The translations under genes were made by a program, and so were the position numbers. Shown here piece by piece: positions 60,901-64,000 of a DNA stretch of 64,000 nucleotides. The stretch comes from Xestospongia muta. Lineage: Eukaryota > Porifera > Demospongiae > Haplosclerida > Petrosiidae. Location: NCBI GenBank assembly GCA_963693285.1, contig OY848921.1, positions 4,893,497-4,957,496 of the forward strand. Direction: 5' to 3'. A model generated the notes under the pieces. The model did not search any database and was not told where the DNA came from. It saw only the letters and a program-made list of their open reading frames with translations. Position 1 is the first letter of the stretch; every line of letters begins with the position of its first letter.

Positions 60901-63900
60901 TTTTTAACTTTGAGGAAGCTCTAAACACTTTATTTTAGAGTTTTAACCTATTTAGACTACTTTATTAGTATATTTAAGACAGATAAACTTACTAAACTCT
61001 TTAGATCAGCTTATTTAACCAGTTTTGACACTTAATTTTTTAATCTTTTTTAACTTTCAAAAAGTACTAAACACTTTATTTTAGAGTTTTAACCTATTTA
61101 GACTACTTTCTTAGTATATTTAAAAGAGATAATCTTACTAAACTCTTTAGATCAGCTTATTTAACCAGTTTTCACAGTTAATTTCTAATCTTTTTTAATT
61201 TTCAAAAAGCTCTAAACACTTTATTTTAGAGTTTTAACCTATTTAGACTACTTTATTAGTATATTTAAGACAGATAAACTTACTAAACTCTTTAGATCAA
61301 CTGATTTAACCAGTTTTCACAGTTAATTTCTAATCTTTTTTAACTTTCAAAAAACTCTAAGCACTTTATTTTAGAGTTTTAACCTATTTAGACTACTTGA
61401 TTAGTATATTTAAGAGAGATAAACTTACTAAACTCTTTAGATCAACTTATTTAACCAGTTTTCACAGTTAATTTCTAATCTTTTTTAACTTTCAAAAAGC
61501 TCTAAACACTTTATTTTAGAGTTTTAACCTATTTAGACTATTTCAGTAGTATATTTAAGACAGATAAACTTACTAAACACTTTAGATCAGCTTATTTAAC
61601 CAGTTTTCACAGTTAATTTCTAATCTTTTTTAACTTTCAAAAAGCTCTAAACACTTTATTTTAGAGTTTTAACCTATTTAGACTACTTTATTATTATATT
61701 TAAGACAGATAAACTTACTAAACTCTTTAGATCAGCTTATTTAACCAGTTTTCACAGTTAATTTCTAATCTTGTTTTACTTTGAAGAAGCTCTAAAAACT
61801 TTATTTTAGAGATTTAACCTATTTAGACTACTTTATTAGTATATTTAAGACAGACAAAGTTACTAAACTCTTTAGATCAGCTTATTTAACCAGTTTTCAC
61901 CATTAATTTCTAATCTTGTTTAACTTTTAAAAAGGTCTAAACACTTTATTTTAGAGTTTTAACCTATTTTGACTACTTTATTAGTATATTTAAAACAGAT
62001 AAACTTACTAAACTCTTTAGATCAGCTTATTTAACCAGTTTTCTCAGTTAATTTCTAATCTTTGTTAACTTTCAAAAAGCTCTAAACACTTTATCTTAGA
62101 GTTTACCCTATTTAGACTACTTTATTAGTATATTTAATTCAGATAAACTTACTAAAGTCTTTAGATCAGCTTATTTAACCAGTTTTCACTGTTGATTTCT
62201 AATCTTTTTTAAGTTTCAAAAAGATCTAAACAGTTATTTTTAGCTTTTTAACCTATTTAGACTACTTTATTAGTATATTTAAGACAGAATAACTTACTAA
62301 ACTCTTTAGATATCCTTATTTAACCAGTTTTCACAGTTGATTTCTAATCTTTTTTAAATTTCAAAAAGCTCTAAACACTTTATTTTAGAGTTTTAACCTA
62401 TTTAGACTACTTTATTAGTATATTTAAGACGCAATAACTTACTAAACTCTTTAGATCAGTTTATTTAACCAGTTTTCACAGTTGATTTCTAATCTTTTTT
62501 AAGTTTCAAAAAGGTCTAAACAGTTATTTTTAGCTTTTTAACCTATTTAGACTACTTTATTTGTATATTTAAGAGAGAACAACTTACTAAACTCTTTAGA
62601 TCACCTTATTTAACCAGTTTTCACAGTTGATTTCTAATCTTTTTTAACTTCAAAAAGCTCTAAACACTTTATTTTAGAGTTTTAACCTATTTAGACTACT
62701 TTATTAGTATATTTAAGACAGAATAACTTACTAAACTCTTTAGATCAGCTTATTTAACCAGTTTTCACAGTTGATTTGTAATCTTTTATAACTTTCATAA
62801 AGGTCTAAACAGTTATTTTTAGCGTTTTAACCTATTTAGACTACTTTATTAGTATATTTAAAACAGATAAACTTACTAAACTCTTTAGATCAGCTTATTT
62901 AACCAGTTTTCACAGTTAATTTCTAATCATTTTTAACTTTCAAAAAGCTCCAAACTCATTATTTTAGAGTTTTAACCTATTTAGACTACTTTATTAGTAT
63001 ATTTAAGAGAGATAAACTTACTAAACTCTTTAGATCACCTTATTTAACCAGTTTTCACAGTTAATTTCTAATTTTTTTAACTTTCAAAAACCTCTAAACT
63101 CTTTATTTTAGAGTTTTAACCTATTTAAACTACTTTATTAGTATATTTAAGAGAGATAAACTTACTAAACTCTTTAGATCAGCTTATTTAACCAGTTTTC
63201 ACAGTTAATTTCAATTCTTTTTTATCTTTCAAAAAGCTCTAAACATTTTATCTTAGAGTTTTAACCTATTTAGACTACTTTATTAGTATATATAAGGGAG
63301 ATAAACTTACTAAACTCTTTAGATCAGCTTATTTAACCAGTTTTCACAGTTAATTTCTAATCTTTTTTAACTTTCAAAAAGCTCTAAACACTTTATTTTA
63401 GAGTTTTAACCTATTTAGACTACTTTATTAGTATATCTAAGACAGATAAACTTACTAAACTCTTTAGATCAGCTTATTTAACCAGTTTTCACAGTTAATT
63501 TCTAATCTTTTTTAACTTTCAAAAAGCTCTAAACACTTTATTTTAGAGTTTTAACCTATTTAGACTACTTTATTAGTATATTTAAGACAGATAAACTTAC
63601 TAAACTCTTTAGATCAGCTTATTTAACCAGTTTTCACATTTAATTTCTAATCTTTTTAACTTTCAAAAAGCTCTAAACGCTTTATTTTATAGTTTAACCT
63701 ATTTAGACTACTTTATTAGTATATTTCAGACAGATAAACTTACTAAACTCTTTAGATCAGCTTATTTAACCAGTTTTCACTGTTGATTTCTAATCTTTTT
63801 TAAGTTTCAAAAAGATCTAAACAGTTATTTTTAGCTTTTTAACCTATTTAGACTACTTTATTTGTATATTTAAGACAGAATAACTTACTAAACTCTTTAG

Positions 63901-64000
63901 ATCACCTTATTTAACCAGTTTTCACAGTTGATTTCTAATCTTTTTTAAGTTTCAAAAAGGTCTAAACAGTTATTTTTAGCTTTTTAACCTATTTAGACTA
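58000..64000 (+). repeat. Right-end segment with shorter-range repeats and more private variants
   Basis: No kilobase-scale higher-order unit stands out here. Short-range echoes exist: AAACTCTAAGCAC at 60636 and 61361 (725 bp, five monomers), AAAGATCTAAACAG at 62223 and 63814 (1591 bp, eleven monomers), and the GTCAAAACAG monomer near 58312 and 59192. Unshared changes are frequent, for example TTTGAGGAAGC (60912), AAAGTACTAAAC (61063), CTTGTTTTACTTTGAAGAAGC (61772), GAGATTTAACC (61808), ATATATAAGGGAG (63289) and TTTCATAAAGG (62786). The segment lies at the window edge, so its continuation is unknown. Confidence 0.75.

Larger units (their letters stand above)
1..64000 (+). repeat. AT-rich ~145 bp tandem satellite array filling the window
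   Basis: The word TTTTAACC(T)ATTTAG recurs about every 144-145 bp from the first line to the last (for example at 12, 156, 300, 445), giving roughly 440 monomers with the same polarity. Conserved blocks of the consensus are TTTTAACCTATTTAGAC (1-17), TTTATTAGTATATTTAA (21-37), CTCTTTAGATCAGC (57-70), TTATTTAACCAGTTTTCA (71-88), TTTCTAATC (96-104) and TTAACTTTCAAAAAGC (109-124). A hand count of the consensus gives about 77% A+T and about twice as many C as G on this strand. It has no ATG on either strand and stops in all frames, so I call no gene anywhere in the window. I saw no non-satellite insertion. Long head-to-tail arrays of this kind are typical of eukaryotic centromeric or pericentromeric heterochromatin; that placement is inference. 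I do not recognise the family or the host. Confidence 0.98.

Noticed and set aside
1..64000. CRISPR array
   Set aside because: Repeats directly abut one another with no unique spacers, the unit is ~145 bp, and there are no cas-like genes. This is a satellite, not a repeat-spacer array.
1..64000. Protein-coding genes or pseudogenes
   Set aside because: Stops (TAA, TAG) occur in all six frames in each monomer, ATG is absent from the consensus on both strands, and the unit length is not a multiple of three. Any short open frames are chance products of the repeat.
1..64000. CENP-B box
   Set aside because: The canonical box needs TTCG and CGGG cores. I found no CGGG, and CpG is nearly absent outside type II monomers, so no box can be called.
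1..64000. Telomeric or interstitial telomere repeats
   Set aside because: TTTAACC recurs, but only twice per 145 bp monomer and never as a short tandem run such as TTAGGG or TTAGG. No telomere-type tract is present.
1..64000. Rho-independent terminators or promoters (CTCTAAA...TTTAGAGTTTT followed by T-runs; TATA-like TAGTATATTT)
   Set aside because: These are in every monomer, have very A+T-rich stems, and no gene is near them. They are part of the satellite and not functional gene signals that I can support.
1..64000. Inverted monomer blocks
   Set aside because: I looked for the reverse-complement words GGTTAAAA, CTAAATAGG and GATTAGAAAT as a monomer-wide pattern and saw none. All monomers read in one direction. 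A computed scan would be more certain.
1..64000. Assignment to a named beetle, plant or fish satellite with a similar unit length
   Set aside because: Unit lengths near 142-145 bp occur in unrelated lineages. I do not recognise this sequence, and length alone is not evidence.
1..64000. A novel enzymatic or defence system
   Set aside because: There is no coding capacity anywhere in the window, so no such system can be present here.

Overview
The whole 64 kb window is one uninterrupted satellite DNA array. I find no protein-coding gene, RNA gene, transposon, insertion sequence, CRISPR array, origin or unique-sequence island. The repeat unit is about 145 bp (mostly 144-145), so the window holds roughly 440 copies. 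All copies I read are in the same head-to-tail orientation. A consensus monomer read by eye has 48 A, 63 T, 11 G and 23 C (about 77% A+T), contains no ATG on either strand, and has stop codons in every frame. Such an array points to a eukaryotic heterochromatic locus, with a centromere or pericentromere the natural first hypothesis. I do not recognise the satellite family and cannot name the species.

Monomers fall into a few subtypes that differ mainly in three short windows: positions 36-43, 88-94 and 131-145 (position 1 = first T of TTTTAACC). Type I carries CTCTTTATTTTAGAG at 131-145 and type III carries CACTTTATTTTAGAG. Type II carries CAGTTATTTTTAGCG, usually with ACAAC in place of ACTAC near position 16-20. 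Type IIb adds CCTAGTTAGACC(A/T)CTTCC and AAAAGAGAT. The rest of the monomer is strongly conserved.

The array is organised by duplications whose lengths are close to whole numbers of monomers. The layout, from offsets between diagnostic variants, is as follows. 0-8 kb: overlapping duplications at offsets 2603 (18 monomers), 2894 (20) and 3761 (26). 8-11 kb: a mosaic with a 579 bp (4-monomer) tandem duplication. 11-23 kb: a clear higher-order repeat with offsets 3617, 3472 and 3471 (25, 24, 24 monomers) and nearly identical copies. 24.8-31.5 kb: a second higher-order repeat with offsets 2167, 2169 and 2305 (15-16 monomers). 31-33 kb: an 897 bp duplication carrying a 39 bp partial monomer. 33-38 kb: a 24-monomer (3469 bp) duplication that also resembles the first 1.2 kb of the window, 33.46 kb away. 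37.5-43.7 kb: duplicated at 49.0-54.4 kb, with whole monomers gained or lost between the copies. 44-48 kb: 577 bp and 1156 bp tandem units, the latter reused at about 54.6-55.8 kb. 56-64 kb: shorter-range repeats (1160, 1014, 725 and 1591 bp offsets) with more private variants.

Nothing here encodes a product. The points of interest are structural: a mosaic of competing higher-order repeats, an 11-bp dyad that is intact in types I and III and weakened in type II, a CpG found in type II and absent from the types I/III consensus, rearranged monomers that act as markers of later duplications, and a possible origin of the monomer from two ~72 bp halves. All consensus and identity statements come from reading by eye, not from a computed alignment.
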